From contig JANBVI010000028.1 in NCBI GenBank assembly GCA_024239075.1, forward strand, positions 33,020 to 97,019: DNA of 64,000 bases, read 5' to 3'. Source of the stretch: Fischerella sp. CENA71 (GTDB lineage Bacteria > Cyanobacteriota > Cyanobacteriia > Cyanobacteriales > Nostocaceae). Each line of letters begins with the position of its first letter. Within the stretch, counting starts at the first letter, position 1. The notes beneath the pieces are model-generated. The model saw only the letters and a program-made list of their open reading frames with translations, was not told where the DNA came from and did not search any database. The position numbers and the translations under genes were made by a program. Shown here in pieces: positions 28,820-36,964 of the stretch.

Positions 28820-28880
28820 TGTAGAGATGCGTAGACGCTCGTAAGAGCTGCTTCTCTTAAGAGTATCATCGCGTCTTGAA
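28820..28880. repeat. Dispersed GTAGACGC...GCTTCTC repeat
   Basis: Contains GCGTAGACGCTCGTAAGAGC followed by TGCTTCTCTTAAGAGTATCATCGCGTC. Related copies are at 30689-30740 (inverted) and 45838-45872, and shorter forms lie within repeats at 48700 and 52260. The rest of the 28610-28940 gap shows nothing else. Confidence 0.55.
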
Positions 28881-28940
28881 CCAAGGATGTGTTGCAATCA
28901 TTAATTGAATTGTATAAGATGAGCAACAATCAATATATTT

Positions 28941-29462
28941 ATGCACAAGTTTGCTCTACTCTTAGGAACCTGGCTAACTACAATTTCTTGCCTCTTTAAC
29001 GAACCATTACTAGCAGAAATTCCGTTAATTCCCAAACCTTCTAATGCACCTTTAGAATTAGATTTGTTGACTAATCCTCAAGGTTCTGCGATTACAGCAA
29101 ATACGATTGAGCAACAACAGTTAAGTGTTCCGAGTTTATGGTGGATTAAAGAAACTTCCGAAAATAAACTTCTGGATAACTGGATTGCTTATCCATTCAA
29201 TAATCATCAACCTGCAAGAGTAGATGTGATTGTGAACCAACAAATCTGGAGTTTACTAGATTATCTTGAGCGTTACGATTTTGTAAATGGTTTGGGAGAT
29301 ATTGCTAGAACTTATGGTTACAACATCCGTGTTTTTAATTATCAACAAGAACGTTTAGCAAGCTATACATGTAATTTTAAAATTAATCCATTCTTGTGTA
29401 GGATAGAAATAAATTCTCAAAACAACTTTGGGTTAGGAAACTCTTTTTATATAGGTAAGTAA
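28941..29462 (+). CDS. Secreted hypothetical protein
   Basis: A 173-residue protein with a probable signal peptide (MHKFALLLGTWLTTISCLF, cleavage perhaps after LLA near residue 26). The body ends with conserved-looking segments RVDVIVNQQIWSLLDYLERYDFVNGLGDIARTYGYNIRVF. Two cysteines near the end (YTCNFK, FLCRIE) could pair in the periplasm. I do not recognise the family. An IS630-type element starts 20 bases after the stop, so the insertion spared the gene but may have removed its natural terminator. Confidence 0.7.
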   Translation: MHKFALLLGTWLTTISCLFNEPLLAEIPLIPKPSNAPLELDLLTNPQGSAITANTIEQQQLSVPSLWWIKETSENKLLDNWIAYPFNNHQPARVDVIVNQQIWSLLDYLERYDFVNGLGDIARTYGYNIRVFNYQQERLASYTCNFKINPFLCRIEINSQNNFGLGNSFYIGK

Positions 29463-29558
29463 ATTAGCACAAATAAAGCTAAGTAAGTAGGTAGGAAAAA
29501 ACCAAACTATGTAAAGATAAGTAAATACGGAGAATGTATCTACCGAGGTAACAAAAAT

Positions 29559-30026
29559 ATGGGCGCTCGTTTAAGAGTATTCCTGACTGGTGAGCAAGAC
29601 CAAACCCTGTTAACCCTAAGAACGGCAGATGTATCACAAAAAGTCAAAGACCGAGCAGAAGTAATCAGATTAAACGCACATGGCTGGTATGTGGAAAAAA
29701 TAGCGACTCATTTCAATTGGACTCCTCAAACGGTAAGAGAAATCTTACATAAATGGCGAAAACTTGGTTTAGAAGGGCTTTGGGATAACCCAGGTAGAGG
29801 AGGCAAAACCAAGTATAGCGAAGAGGATATAGTATTTTTGGAGGAATGTCTCAAAGAAGAACCACGTACATATAATAGTCGTCAACTAGCCCAAAAATTA
29901 GAGAGCGATCGCTCTATTAAACTGAGTCCCGACAGATTAAGACGGGTACTCAAAAAAAGGGGGTTATTTGGAAACGAGCCAGAAAGAGCCACAAAGGGAA
30001 ACAAGACCCAAAAGTCAAACAAATAA
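29559..30026 (+). CDS. IS630 transposase OrfA (DNA-binding part)
   Basis: A 155-residue N-terminal part of the transposase with two helix-turn-helix segments: AEVIRLNAHGWYVEKIATHFNWTPQTVREILHKW and the winged-helix-like region after SEEDIVFLEE. It binds the element ends. Near its end the run of seven A and five G at about 29954-29965 offers a slippery site (A-AAA-AGG in the zero frame). A -1 shift there continues directly into the OrfB frame as VIWKRARKSHKGKQDPK, giving a full-length transposase of about 350 residues; the unshifted product ends shortly after. Confidence 0.88.
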   Translation: MGARLRVFLTGEQDQTLLTLRTADVSQKVKDRAEVIRLNAHGWYVEKIATHFNWTPQTVREILHKWRKLGLEGLWDNPGRGGKTKYSEEDIVFLEECLKEEPRTYNSRQLAQKLESDRSIKLSPDRLRRVLKKRGLFGNEPERATKGNKTQKSNK

Positions 30027-30043
30027 AGCAAGCAGACCTGGAT

Positions 30044-30613
30044 ATGTTAGAACTGTCTGCTGCTCGTGGAGAAATAGACTTGAAGTATTTGGATGAATCA
30101 GGGTTTTGTGCATGGAGCGAACCGGGTTACACCTATTACTTCCGAGGTGAGCAAAAACGACTAGAACAAAGTAAACGTCGTGGTCGTAGATTAAGTATTA
30201 TTGGATTTCTTCAACCAATAATAAGCTTTGTTTACGGTTTGGTTATTGGTAGTGTTGACAGAAAATCTTATATCCAGATGATGGAGCAAGAAGCGGCTGA
30301 TGCCCAAAAGATCGGGCGCATCAGAGTAATAGTGCAGGACAACGGGCCGATACATCGATGTCTTCAGGTGCAGCAGTTATGGTCAAAGTGGGAACAGATG
30401 GGTTTGTACATCTTCTTTTTGCCCAAATATTGCTCCGAAATGAATCCGATTGAATTGGAATGGCAACACCTAAAAAAGGATGAACTGGCTCTTAAAATGT
30501 TTGACGACGAGTTAGAACTTGCCTATGCCGTAATTGATGGTGTTCAAGCCAGAGGAGAAAAAGGAAACTATAGTACACAACGTATTAAATTTAACTCCAA
30601 TCGCTCTGATTAA
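30044..30613 (+). CDS. IS630 transposase OrfB (DDE catalytic part)
   Basis: A 189-residue catalytic domain with the DDE triad: first Asp in LKYLDESGFCAW, second in RVIVQDNGPIHR, and Glu in SEMNPIELEWQHLKK. The ATG at 30044 is probably not the main start. The frame is open upstream to the slippery run, so most active protein should arise by -1 frameshifting from OrfA. Stop is 40 bases before the right end of the element. Confidence 0.88.
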   Translation: MLELSAARGEIDLKYLDESGFCAWSEPGYTYYFRGEQKRLEQSKRRGRRLSIIGFLQPIISFVYGLVIGSVDRKSYIQMMEQEAADAQKIGRIRVIVQDNGPIHRCLQVQQLWSKWEQMGLYIFFLPKYCSEMNPIELEWQHLKKDELALKMFDDELELAYAVIDGVQARGEKGNYSTQRIKFNSNRSD

Positions 30614-30688
30614 CTTTTCGTTACATAGTTATAAATTTCCCCGCCGACTTACTTAACTTGTTGAGGTCGTCATTTGTCATTGGTCATT

Positions 30689-30740
30689 AGAGACGCGATT
30701 ATACTCTTACCTTGAAGCCGCTCTGACGAGCGTCTACGCG
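30689..30740. repeat. Dispersed repeat copy, inverted
   Basis: The reverse complement reads CGCGTAGACGCTCGTCAGAG then GCGGCTTCAAGGTAAGAGTATAATCGCGTCT, matching the repeat at 28820-28880. The two copies flank the secreted-protein gene and IS element in opposite orientation. Confidence 0.55.
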
Positions 30741-30755
30741 TTTGTACTGAGGGTT

Positions 30756-31904
30756 TTAGCTCTTGATTTTCGCAAATAATGATTTATATTGATCAGCTAC
30801 TGCGAGAGGTAAAGGTAACAAAAACTCACTTTTAACGAGAACATCATCTTGATTTAATAAAAAATTTCGTAATTGTTCTGGGATACTAGATGGTTTAACT
30901 TTTACAGAAATTGGTGAATTGGTTTTAGTAAGAATCAAAATCTGTTCAGCAACCTTTGGTTCCCAGCAAAAATTAATCCATTGATTAGCTAAGTCTTCTT
31001 GCTTAATACCTACAGGTTTTACCCATACATCCGCCCATAATGCTGTTCCAGATCGAGGAGTCACTACAGCGAGTTGTGGATAGCGGGTAATCACTGGTAA
31101 AACATCATCAGACCAACCTACTGCTAACCAAGTATCACCAAGAAGGAGTGGTTCTAAATATTTTGTAGAATCGTAAAACTTGACTTGTTGATTTAAAGCC
31201 TTGAGTTCTGTCTCTAAGTCAGGAATTGCATCTAAATTTTCTGTATTGTAAGATTTTCCCAACTTCTTTAATACTAAACCAATTACTTCTCGATCTTGAT
31301 CTAGTAAGGAAATGCGATCGCGCAGTTCACTCCGCCATAAATCACTCCAGTCTGTTGGAGTCCAACCCAATTTTTGAAATTTATCACGACGATAAGCTAT
31401 GACTGTGCTACCCCAACGATAGGGAGCAGCCCATACTTTGCCTTTAGCGTCTTGAAAGCCTTGATCGTTGCGTGTTACTAATTCTTTCCAGCGTTGCGGT
31501 AATAAATTCCATTGTTTTAACTGTTCGACTGCCAGTGGTTGAATTAGTTTCTTTTCAATTGATGCTTTTAGCCAATAATCTCCTAATGTTACCAAGTCAG
31601 CAATCCGAGGTTTTTGTGATGAACCAAGGGGAAGATTCAAATTTAATCCCTGCTTAGGAGTTGCCTGAGATTGATTGTACCAACTTTGTAATTCCTCAAA
31701 TAAACTCTGTAGCTGTTCTACGGGGACAAAATTCAAGTTTATTCCCTTTTGTAAATTGCGGCGAAACTGATCAACCATCTGACCAGGAATCGAACCTTTC
31801 AACAACTGAACATTCAAGGTTGTTTGTTTGTTTCCATTACAGCCAATCAACATCTGCGCCAGTGCTAATGTCGTACCACCTTGTAAAAACGACCTTCTAT
31901 CCAT
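30756..31904 (-). CDS. PotD-like solute-binding lipoprotein with Tat-type signal
   Basis: An extracellular solute-binding protein related to the spermidine/putrescine-binding PotD group. From the ATG at 31904 it reads MDRRSFLQGGTTLALAQMLIGC: a twin-arginine motif followed directly by a lipobox with Cys22, so it may be exported folded and lipid-anchored. A longer start at 31943 adds 13 residues. The body carries GKVWAAPYRWGSTVIAYRRDKF and VGWSDDVLPVITRYPQLAVVTP, typical of the family. No ABC permease or ATPase gene is adjacent, so it is an orphan receptor. The ligand is uncertain. Confidence 0.82.
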   Translation of the reverse strand: MDRRSFLQGGTTLALAQMLIGCNGNKQTTLNVQLLKGSIPGQMVDQFRRNLQKGINLNFVPVEQLQSLFEELQSWYNQSQATPKQGLNLNLPLGSSQKPRIADLVTLGDYWLKASIEKKLIQPLAVEQLKQWNLLPQRWKELVTRNDQGFQDAKGKVWAAPYRWGSTVIAYRRDKFQKLGWTPTDWSDLWRSELRDRISLLDQDREVIGLVLKKLGKSYNTENLDAIPDLETELKALNQQVKFYDSTKYLEPLLLGDTWLAVGWSDDVLPVITRYPQLAVVTPRSGTALWADVWVKPVGIKQEDLANQWINFCWEPKVAEQILILTKTNSPISVKVKPSSIPEQLRNFLLNQDDVLVKSEFLLPLPLAVADQYKSLFAKIKS

Positions 31905-31943
31905 TGATTTGAGAATTTTATTGATTGTTTCAACCTCAGCCAT

Positions 31944-32249
31944 TTCTAGCTGGGTAGACAGTTTGTTAATTTATCATCATACATCTTACCTACTTTTTTT
32001 GTGATGCTGCTAAAAGCTAGTAGCATCAACCTCAAGAGTGGATATTCTTATTTAAACTGGCCAATATTAATCTTTCTCAATACTCATGTTTAGTCGCATT
32101 TTCTAAATGTATTGAGATTTATTGCTAAATGATTAGTTAAATATTTTATTGAAAAAAATAATATGGAAGCTTAAAAAAATCATAAGTATGTTTAACGTTG
32201 CTACCTTATTGAATACCATAGAGAATAAATAAGCGCATGAGCATATTAA
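31944..32249. other. Intergenic region, nothing recognised
   Basis: About 300 AT-rich bases between divergent genes. It must hold both promoters, but I see no operator, repeat or small ORF that I can support. Confidence 0.5.
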
Positions 32250-32624
32250 ATGGAGCCATTACAGAAGCAGGTGCTATCTTTAAGTTATAAGGTAGATGCC
32301 CTATACCAAGTAATAGAGCAGCTTGATAATAAAGTATCTCAAGCTTTATCAGTTTGTCGTTTAGATGCAAAAAATGACGATAAAGAGACTGTTTTAGAAA
32401 ATAGCGACGCTAGCCGCTTTCCTTTAACAGGTATCAACTTTAATTCAGAGATGGAGCATAAGGATGTTATAGCAGACGGAGTTTATCCAGACATGAATCT
32501 TCAGGGAGGAGATCGGCATATTGCACCAGAAATTCAAATTCAAAGACTGACAGCACAATTAACAGCAGCATACAATCGAATTGCTGCTTTGGAAGAGCAA
32601 TTATTACTAAAGAGAATTCATTAA
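32250..32624 (+). CDS. Small coiled-coil hypothetical protein
   Basis: A 124-residue protein with helical ends and a loose middle. Residues 1-35 (MEPLQKQVLSLSYKVDALYQVIEQLDNKVSQAL) and 95-120 (IQRLTAQLTAAYNRIAALEEQL) show heptad-like hydrophobic spacing typical of coiled coils. The middle (40-90) is polar. No known domain or signal peptide is visible. It is divergent from the PotD-like gene and followed by STRR repeats. Function unknown. Confidence 0.6.
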   Translation: MEPLQKQVLSLSYKVDALYQVIEQLDNKVSQALSVCRLDAKNDDKETVLENSDASRFPLTGINFNSEMEHKDVIADGVYPDMNLQGGDRHIAPEIQIQRLTAQLTAAYNRIAALEEQLLLKRIH

Positions 32625-32695
32625 TTTAGTCATTAGTCATTAGTCATTGGTCATTAGTCATTGGTTATTGGTCATTGGCTATTTATTTTGGATAA
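32625..32695. repeat. Tandem TCATTAG/TCATTGG heptamers
   Basis: About ten heptamers of the TCATTAG or TCATTGG type in tandem. Related tracts are at 33917-34045 and 34718-34745, placing the same heptamer family between each of three successive genes. Confidence 0.75.
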
Positions 32696-32705
32696 ATGAC
32701 AAAGA

Positions 32706-33917
32706 CTAATCACTATTGATTGAAAGCATTCGCTTAATTTGAGTTTCAATTGCTACTAAAAGTTGATTTTGTTGCCAGTTGTGGTATAAATGAGCCGCAA
32801 TAGCTGCACCACCAGCTCCCATACCTTCTTTAACAAAACCCTGCTCATAGGCTTGGAGTTGGGAATAGCGAGAATGAGTAAAATTTAATTGAGTCGCGAG
32901 TAAAGACACAGGATAACCACTGAGATTAATCACTTGGGCTAGTTCAACAGTGCTTCCTGTGGGGTCTTCTGCTACCCAGCGAGTTGTACCAACTACTACT
33001 TGTTGCGATCGCCAGGGTAAAGCATAAGTTGTAGCGATCGCTCTCATCAGCGCGTACACCGCCAGCATTTGTGTTCCACCAGCCAGTAAAACGCCACAAC
33101 TGCGACTTAGGGCGATCGCCATTCCTGCCATACTTACCTGCATCGGATCGCCCACTGCTGCAACTAATTCCAGGGGATCGACTTGAGACACGGGGGATAT
33201 GGGGGCAATTTTTCCCTGTTGTCTTCCCTTACTCTCCACATTATCCCCAGTTCTGGTGATTGCCTCTGCCCTTCTTTGTTTCATCTTCTCAAGTCCCGCC
33301 TGCACTACTGACAATTTTTGCGTGTGGTTACAAGTAGGGTGGCTACTGTTGACTTTTCCGGCTGCGTCTATACCTAAACCGAGTAAAATAGCTAAAGCCG
33401 TTGTGGTTCCACCCACCACACATTCACCCAAGATCACGTAGCCTTCTTGAACTCTGGCAGCGAGGCGATCGCCCCAAAGCAGTCCCACCTCTAATAAATG
33501 TTGTACTGTTGCTAATTCCAAAGCATTACCATTACTTAAACATCTAGCAGTGCTACCCCCTAAATCAATAGCTGGGACATTAGGAGGGTAGGGTAAACCA
33601 GCATTAAATAAATACACTGGAATATGCAACGCTTCTACCACAGCCCTAGAAATGAACACAGGTGACGCTCCAGCTGTTAAAGGTGGTAAAGGATAGTGAG
33701 GTTTGTGTTCTGCACCGTAGTAAAGAAATTCAGCATCAGCAATGGCTGTATATTTACGATCCTCGCTCGTCAAACCAGCAGCGGAAATACCCGGAATTAA
33801 ACCAGTTTCGGTAAAACCTAATACACAGCCAAATAAGGGCGAACAACCACGGTATCGCTCAATCCATTCCTTACCCTGTTCTATTTCGGTATAAATACGA
33901 ATAAAATCATTGGTCAT
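32706..33917 (-). CDS. cobT: CobT-like nicotinate-nucleotide phosphoribosyltransferase family protein
   Basis: A 403-residue member of the cyanobacterial/archaeal CobT-like family, related to nicotinate-nucleotide:dimethylbenzimidazole phosphoribosyltransferase, which makes the lower-ligand nucleotide of cobamides. Glycine-rich motifs GECVVGGTTTALAILLGLGIDAAGKVNSSHP and AIALSRSCGVLLAGGTQMLAVYAL and the C-terminal KEGMGAGGAAIAAHLY are visible. Cyanobacteria mostly make pseudocobalamin, so the real base substrate may differ. Residues about 215-245 look like a low-complexity insertion (GRQQGKIAPISPVSQ) in a repeat-like stretch. The STRR tract flanks both ends of the gene. Confidence 0.8.
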   Translation of the reverse strand: MTNDFIRIYTEIEQGKEWIERYRGCSPLFGCVLGFTETGLIPGISAAGLTSEDRKYTAIADAEFLYYGAEHKPHYPLPPLTAGASPVFISRAVVEALHIPVYLFNAGLPYPPNVPAIDLGGSTARCLSNGNALELATVQHLLEVGLLWGDRLAARVQEGYVILGECVVGGTTTALAILLGLGIDAAGKVNSSHPTCNHTQKLSVVQAGLEKMKQRRAEAITRTGDNVESKGRQQGKIAPISPVSQVDPLELVAAVGDPMQVSMAGMAIALSRSCGVLLAGGTQMLAVYALMRAIATTYALPWRSQQVVVGTTRWVAEDPTGSTVELAQVINLSGYPVSLLATQLNFTHSRYSQLQAYEQGFVKEGMGAGGAAIAAHLYHNWQQNQLLVAIETQIKRMLSINSD

Positions 33918-34045
33918 TTGTCATTTGTCTTACTCCTTAGGAAGACACGGAGTAGCTTTTTATAGGTAGCTAATAAAGCGTCTATCATCATTAGTCATTT
34001 GTCCTTTGTTATAAGCCAATGACCAATGACCAATAACAAATAACT
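33917..34045. repeat. Heptamer repeats between CobT-like and DUF2232 genes
   Basis: TCATTTG/TCATTGG units at the left and CCAATGA-type units in the reverse sense at about 34010-34040 surround a short non-repetitive core. The two arms could fold on each other in RNA. Confidence 0.6.
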
Positions 34046-34046
34046 A

Positions 34047-34718
34047 TCATTCATAATCCATCAAAACTTGTACCCAATGGGGGGGACGGGGAATGGGATT
34101 CCCCAAGCGATCTAATAATAGCCAAGCTGCGATGTGGACAAGAAACAGATAAATAAAATTGTTTAAGATAATTAAGGCGATCGCTCCCAAATTGATCAAA
34201 GATGTACTGGGAGATGATAAGATTGCCAACTTCAGGAAGATCCACTCTACAATTTCTGTGACTTGGTTAATCACATAAATCCAAAGGTCTTCCCCTGACA
34301 ACACAGACAGCAACCACAAGCGGAAAAACACCCCAATAGTACCCAATACAGCACCTAAGCTGATAGAAACAATCCAAGGAACACGACGATACCAAGCAGC
34401 CCCTAAAAGTACTCCCATAAAGGCAAAGGGCATAACAAATAACATGCTGCGGACTGGCCCCATTAATACTGACAGCAGTAACCCAGAAGTTACAGCTGCC
34501 ATCCATGAGGCTCTTTTGCCCCAACGTAGATAGACTAGGGCGATCGGCACTGGAAAAAATATCCGTAATAATGGGCCTAATGGAAAATAGAAATTAATAA
34601 ACCAAATTAAGCTAGCAGTACTGGCTAAAAACGCCGTTTCCATCATGCGTAAAGGCGCATCTAGCTTTAATTGTGGTTGTCTTAAATTATCTTGTTGATC
34701 TAGGGGTTTTTTGGTCAT
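34047..34718 (-). CDS. DUF2232 integral membrane protein
   Basis: A 223-residue membrane protein with about six hydrophobic segments, starting around residue 25 (METAFLASTASLIWFINFYFPLGPLL) and ending near 205 (LVHIAAWLLLDRLG). The pattern and the PLRMMETAFLASTASLIWF start resemble the DUF2232 family, related to S-component-like or YbbN-linked membrane proteins. No transported substrate is known. It lies downstream of the Crp-type gene on the same strand, with a 96-base repeat-bearing gap. Confidence 0.8.
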   Translation of the reverse strand: MTKKPLDQQDNLRQPQLKLDAPLRMMETAFLASTASLIWFINFYFPLGPLLRIFFPVPIALVYLRWGKRASWMAAVTSGLLLSVLMGPVRSMLFVMPFAFMGVLLGAAWYRRVPWIVSISLGAVLGTIGVFFRLWLLSVLSGEDLWIYVINQVTEIVEWIFLKLAILSSPSTSLINLGAIALIILNNFIYLFLVHIAAWLLLDRLGNPIPRPPHWVQVLMDYE

Positions 34719-34813
34719 TGGTTATTGGTCATTGGTCATTTGTCATATAGATTGTTGCTAATTACTAATTGTTCATTGGGATTAACTATTAGCCATGAAC
34801 CACGACACGAATT

Positions 34814-35512
34814 TCACACGATCATTTTCTCTAGAGCGGACAGATCAGGAATACAAATCACTTCCTGATCTCGTTTAATCAAGCCTTTTTTTTCTAACTT
34901 CGTCAATACTCTGGTTACAGTTTCTCGCGCTAGTCCACTTAAACTACTCAATTCGCGGTGAGGTAAATTTGGAATTTCGGTTCCTGTTTGGCCTTTTTTC
35001 CCCTGTCCCTCTGCTAAAAACAATAATGTGTCTGCTACACGGGACTGACTGTCAGATTCCCGCAAGCGCAGCCGCCGATTTACTTGTCGTAGGCGTCGTG
35101 CCATTAATTGGGCTAACCTGACTCCTGCTAAGGGTTCTGTTTGAAGTAACTTCACAAAATCTTGGGCAGGCATACTGCCAATCACAGTACTAGTTAAAGT
35201 AATTACATCTGTAGAACGAGGGACTTCATCGAGTGCTGCCATTTCACCAAATAATTCTCCCTTGCCGAGAATATTTAGTGTGACTTCTTTACCTTCAAGA
35301 TTGTAAGTGCGAATTTTTACCCACCCATCAATGATAAAATATACAGAACCTCCCCAGTCATTTTCCAATAAAATTACCTGATTAGCTGGGTGAGTACGGG
35401 TTACAAGATGAGTTAGAGCTACCTCGACAATAGTTGAGGGCAAACCTTGAAAAAAGGGAGCCGAATAAATCCAGGGATTGGCGGATGTTTGCACGCTGTA
35501 TCGCTCTTCCAT
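34814..35512 (-). CDS. Crp/Fnr-family transcription regulator
   Basis: A 232-residue regulator with an N-terminal cyclic-nucleotide-binding beta-roll and a C-terminal winged helix. GELFGEMAALDEVPRSTD (residues 85-102) keeps the Glu and the Arg-Ser pair that bind cAMP in E. coli Crp, so it may sense a cyclic nucleotide. The helix-turn-helix is LSSLSGLARETVTRVLTKLEKKGLI (about 188-212). It is distinct from NtcA, whose sequence is different in the effector domain. Anabaena has Crp-type regulators of this kind, but I cannot say which ortholog this is. Single gene followed by DUF2232. Confidence 0.87.
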   Translation of the reverse strand: MEERYSVQTSANPWIYSAPFFQGLPSTIVEVALTHLVTRTHPANQVILLENDWGGSVYFIIDGWVKIRTYNLEGKEVTLNILGKGELFGEMAALDEVPRSTDVITLTSTVIGSMPAQDFVKLLQTEPLAGVRLAQLMARRLRQVNRRLRLRESDSQSRVADTLLFLAEGQGKKGQTGTEIPNLPHRELSSLSGLARETVTRVLTKLEKKGLIKRDQEVICIPDLSALEKMIV

Positions 35513-35605
35513 TACGACATCTTATTGATCATTGATCAAGTCTGGAATCTACACAATAGACTTCATACAAAACTAAGGTTTGGATGAGGTAGAAAAAAAT
35601 GAATA

Positions 35606-35732
35606 ATATCATGTTCACTTGAATACTTATACTGTCATTAGGCTGGTAATAGGTAATTGGTAATCGGTAATTGGAAAAACTAATGACCAACAGCGAAGCG
35701 TAATATCGTAAGCAATTAGCTGAACATGATAT
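35606..35732. repeat. Inverted-repeat element, ATATCATGTTCA ends
   Basis: ATATCATGTTCA (35606-35617) and TGAACATGATAT (35721-35732) are perfect 12-bp terminal inverted repeats about 127 bp apart. The left end continues as CTTGAATACTTATA, which recurs at about 45735-45765 in reverse. STRR-like TGGTAAT units sit inside. No target duplication is evident. Confidence 0.6.
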
Positions 35733-35906
35733 GAACCAAGGAATCAATTTTCAAGAAAAATTCAAGCTATCTTGGATTGACATTAGAGTAATTTGACATA
35801 GCTTGTCAGTTGCCTCCTAACACGCCACACCAAAATAATAGTCTGTGACAGCAACCTCACTAAATTTTTACAAGTGAGGTCAATGATAAGAGGAGGTATT
35901 GGATAA

Positions 35907-36632
35907 ATGTTATTTTCAGAATGTCACTTTCTTGATGTTCAAGAGCCAAATGGCAAACAATATACCATCAAGCTAGAGCAGGAAATACTTTCCATAGGTA
36001 GAACTAATGGTAATGATATTGTACTACCTAATCCCGAAAAGACTATCTCGCGCCAACATTGTGTGCTAAAGCGTGAAGCAAATGTCTGGTGGGTCGAGGA
36101 TGAGTCCAGTGCAAATGGAACCTTTGTGCAACGGTGCAATACTGATACCAAGATAGACGTGCGCCAGCATGGTAGATTACAGCTAAACAACGGAGATGTC
36201 ATACTGATTCTGGGTAAGTTTTTAGACGGAGACGAACCTGTCTTTTGGGTGCTGACATTCCGAGACAATGACCAAACTGGTAGATATTTACAGTTTCAAC
36301 CACCTGCTCACTTAGAGTACAGTCTCAATGAACAGAAACTTTTTTTAGTAGATGGTGGGAAAACAGAGGAGATTGTTCTGAGTCGAAAAGAACGCAATCT
36401 CATTCATTACATGGCGCAGCGTAATCAGACCAATGATCATCAGCCAGTGGTGTGTGAATATCAGGAATTAATACAGGCTATTTGGGGAGAACCTTTTGGT
36501 CATACCAGTAATGATGTCACTCGCCTTGTTTGGGCAATCCGACGCAAAGTTGAGCCAGATTCTGGAGAACCTAAGTTTCTGAAAACTGAGCAAGGGCGAG
36601 GCTACAGCTTGCAAGTCAAACTGATCGCGTAA
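35907..36632 (+). CDS. FHA-domain winged-helix regulator
   Basis: A 241-residue protein with an N-terminal FHA domain and a C-terminal OmpR-type winged helix. FHA residues are intact: GR at 31-32, SRQH at 48-51 and SxNGT at 68-72, which bind phosphothreonine. Residues about 155-241 carry the DNA-binding domain (LSRKERNLIHYMAQ, QAIWGE, VTRLVWAIRRKVEP, GRGYSL). No receiver domain is present, so phosphothreonine recognition may replace two-component control. A Ser/Thr kinase gene lies about 330 bases downstream on the same strand, a natural partner. The target promoters are unknown. AGAGGAGG precedes the start. Confidence 0.9.
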   Translation: MLFSECHFLDVQEPNGKQYTIKLEQEILSIGRTNGNDIVLPNPEKTISRQHCVLKREANVWWVEDESSANGTFVQRCNTDTKIDVRQHGRLQLNNGDVILILGKFLDGDEPVFWVLTFRDNDQTGRYLQFQPPAHLEYSLNEQKLFLVDGGKTEEIVLSRKERNLIHYMAQRNQTNDHQPVVCEYQELIQAIWGEPFGHTSNDVTRLVWAIRRKVEPDSGEPKFLKTEQGRGYSLQVKLIA

Positions 36633-36964
36633 GCTATTTCAGGGTAAAATCCCAGGAGCGATCGCACTAAGCACCATATAGGCTTTCATTGTAATTTTCA
36701 TGTATGACAATTCTTGATTGAGGACAAATATAACGTTGTAACTGATTATTTTGCCTTACATAAATTTACGGTTGACAACTGGATTGAATGTCATCAAGAA
36801 GCGTTATATTGAAGAATATTGAGAATTACGGTGAAAAAACCAGGATTTTGGAATCTGGTTTTGAAAGCGATCGCTATTTTTAAATGTAGGTAATTACAAG
36901 TAAATAAAAGCTGGGGCTTGAAGTATTGTTCACTCAATATCTTCAAAAAATAAGGTTAATTATT

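Larger units (their letters stand above)
29482..30653 (+). mobile_element. IS630-family insertion sequence, complete
   Basis: A 1172-bp element. Its ends, AGTAAGTAGG at the left and the complement AGTAAGTCGG at the right, are imperfect inverted repeats of about 30 bp that continue to AACTATGTAA. A TA dinucleotide lies on each side (29480-29481 and 30654-30655), matching the TA target used by IS630/Tc1 elements. It holds two overlapping-phase ORFs joined by a frameshift signal. Both ends and both ORFs look intact, so it may still be mobile. Confidence 0.88.

Noticed and set aside
29559-30613. IS transposase as a broken pseudogene
   Set aside because: The two ORFs meet at a slippery A/G run where a -1 shift restores the expected protein, and the DDE residues and both ends are intact.
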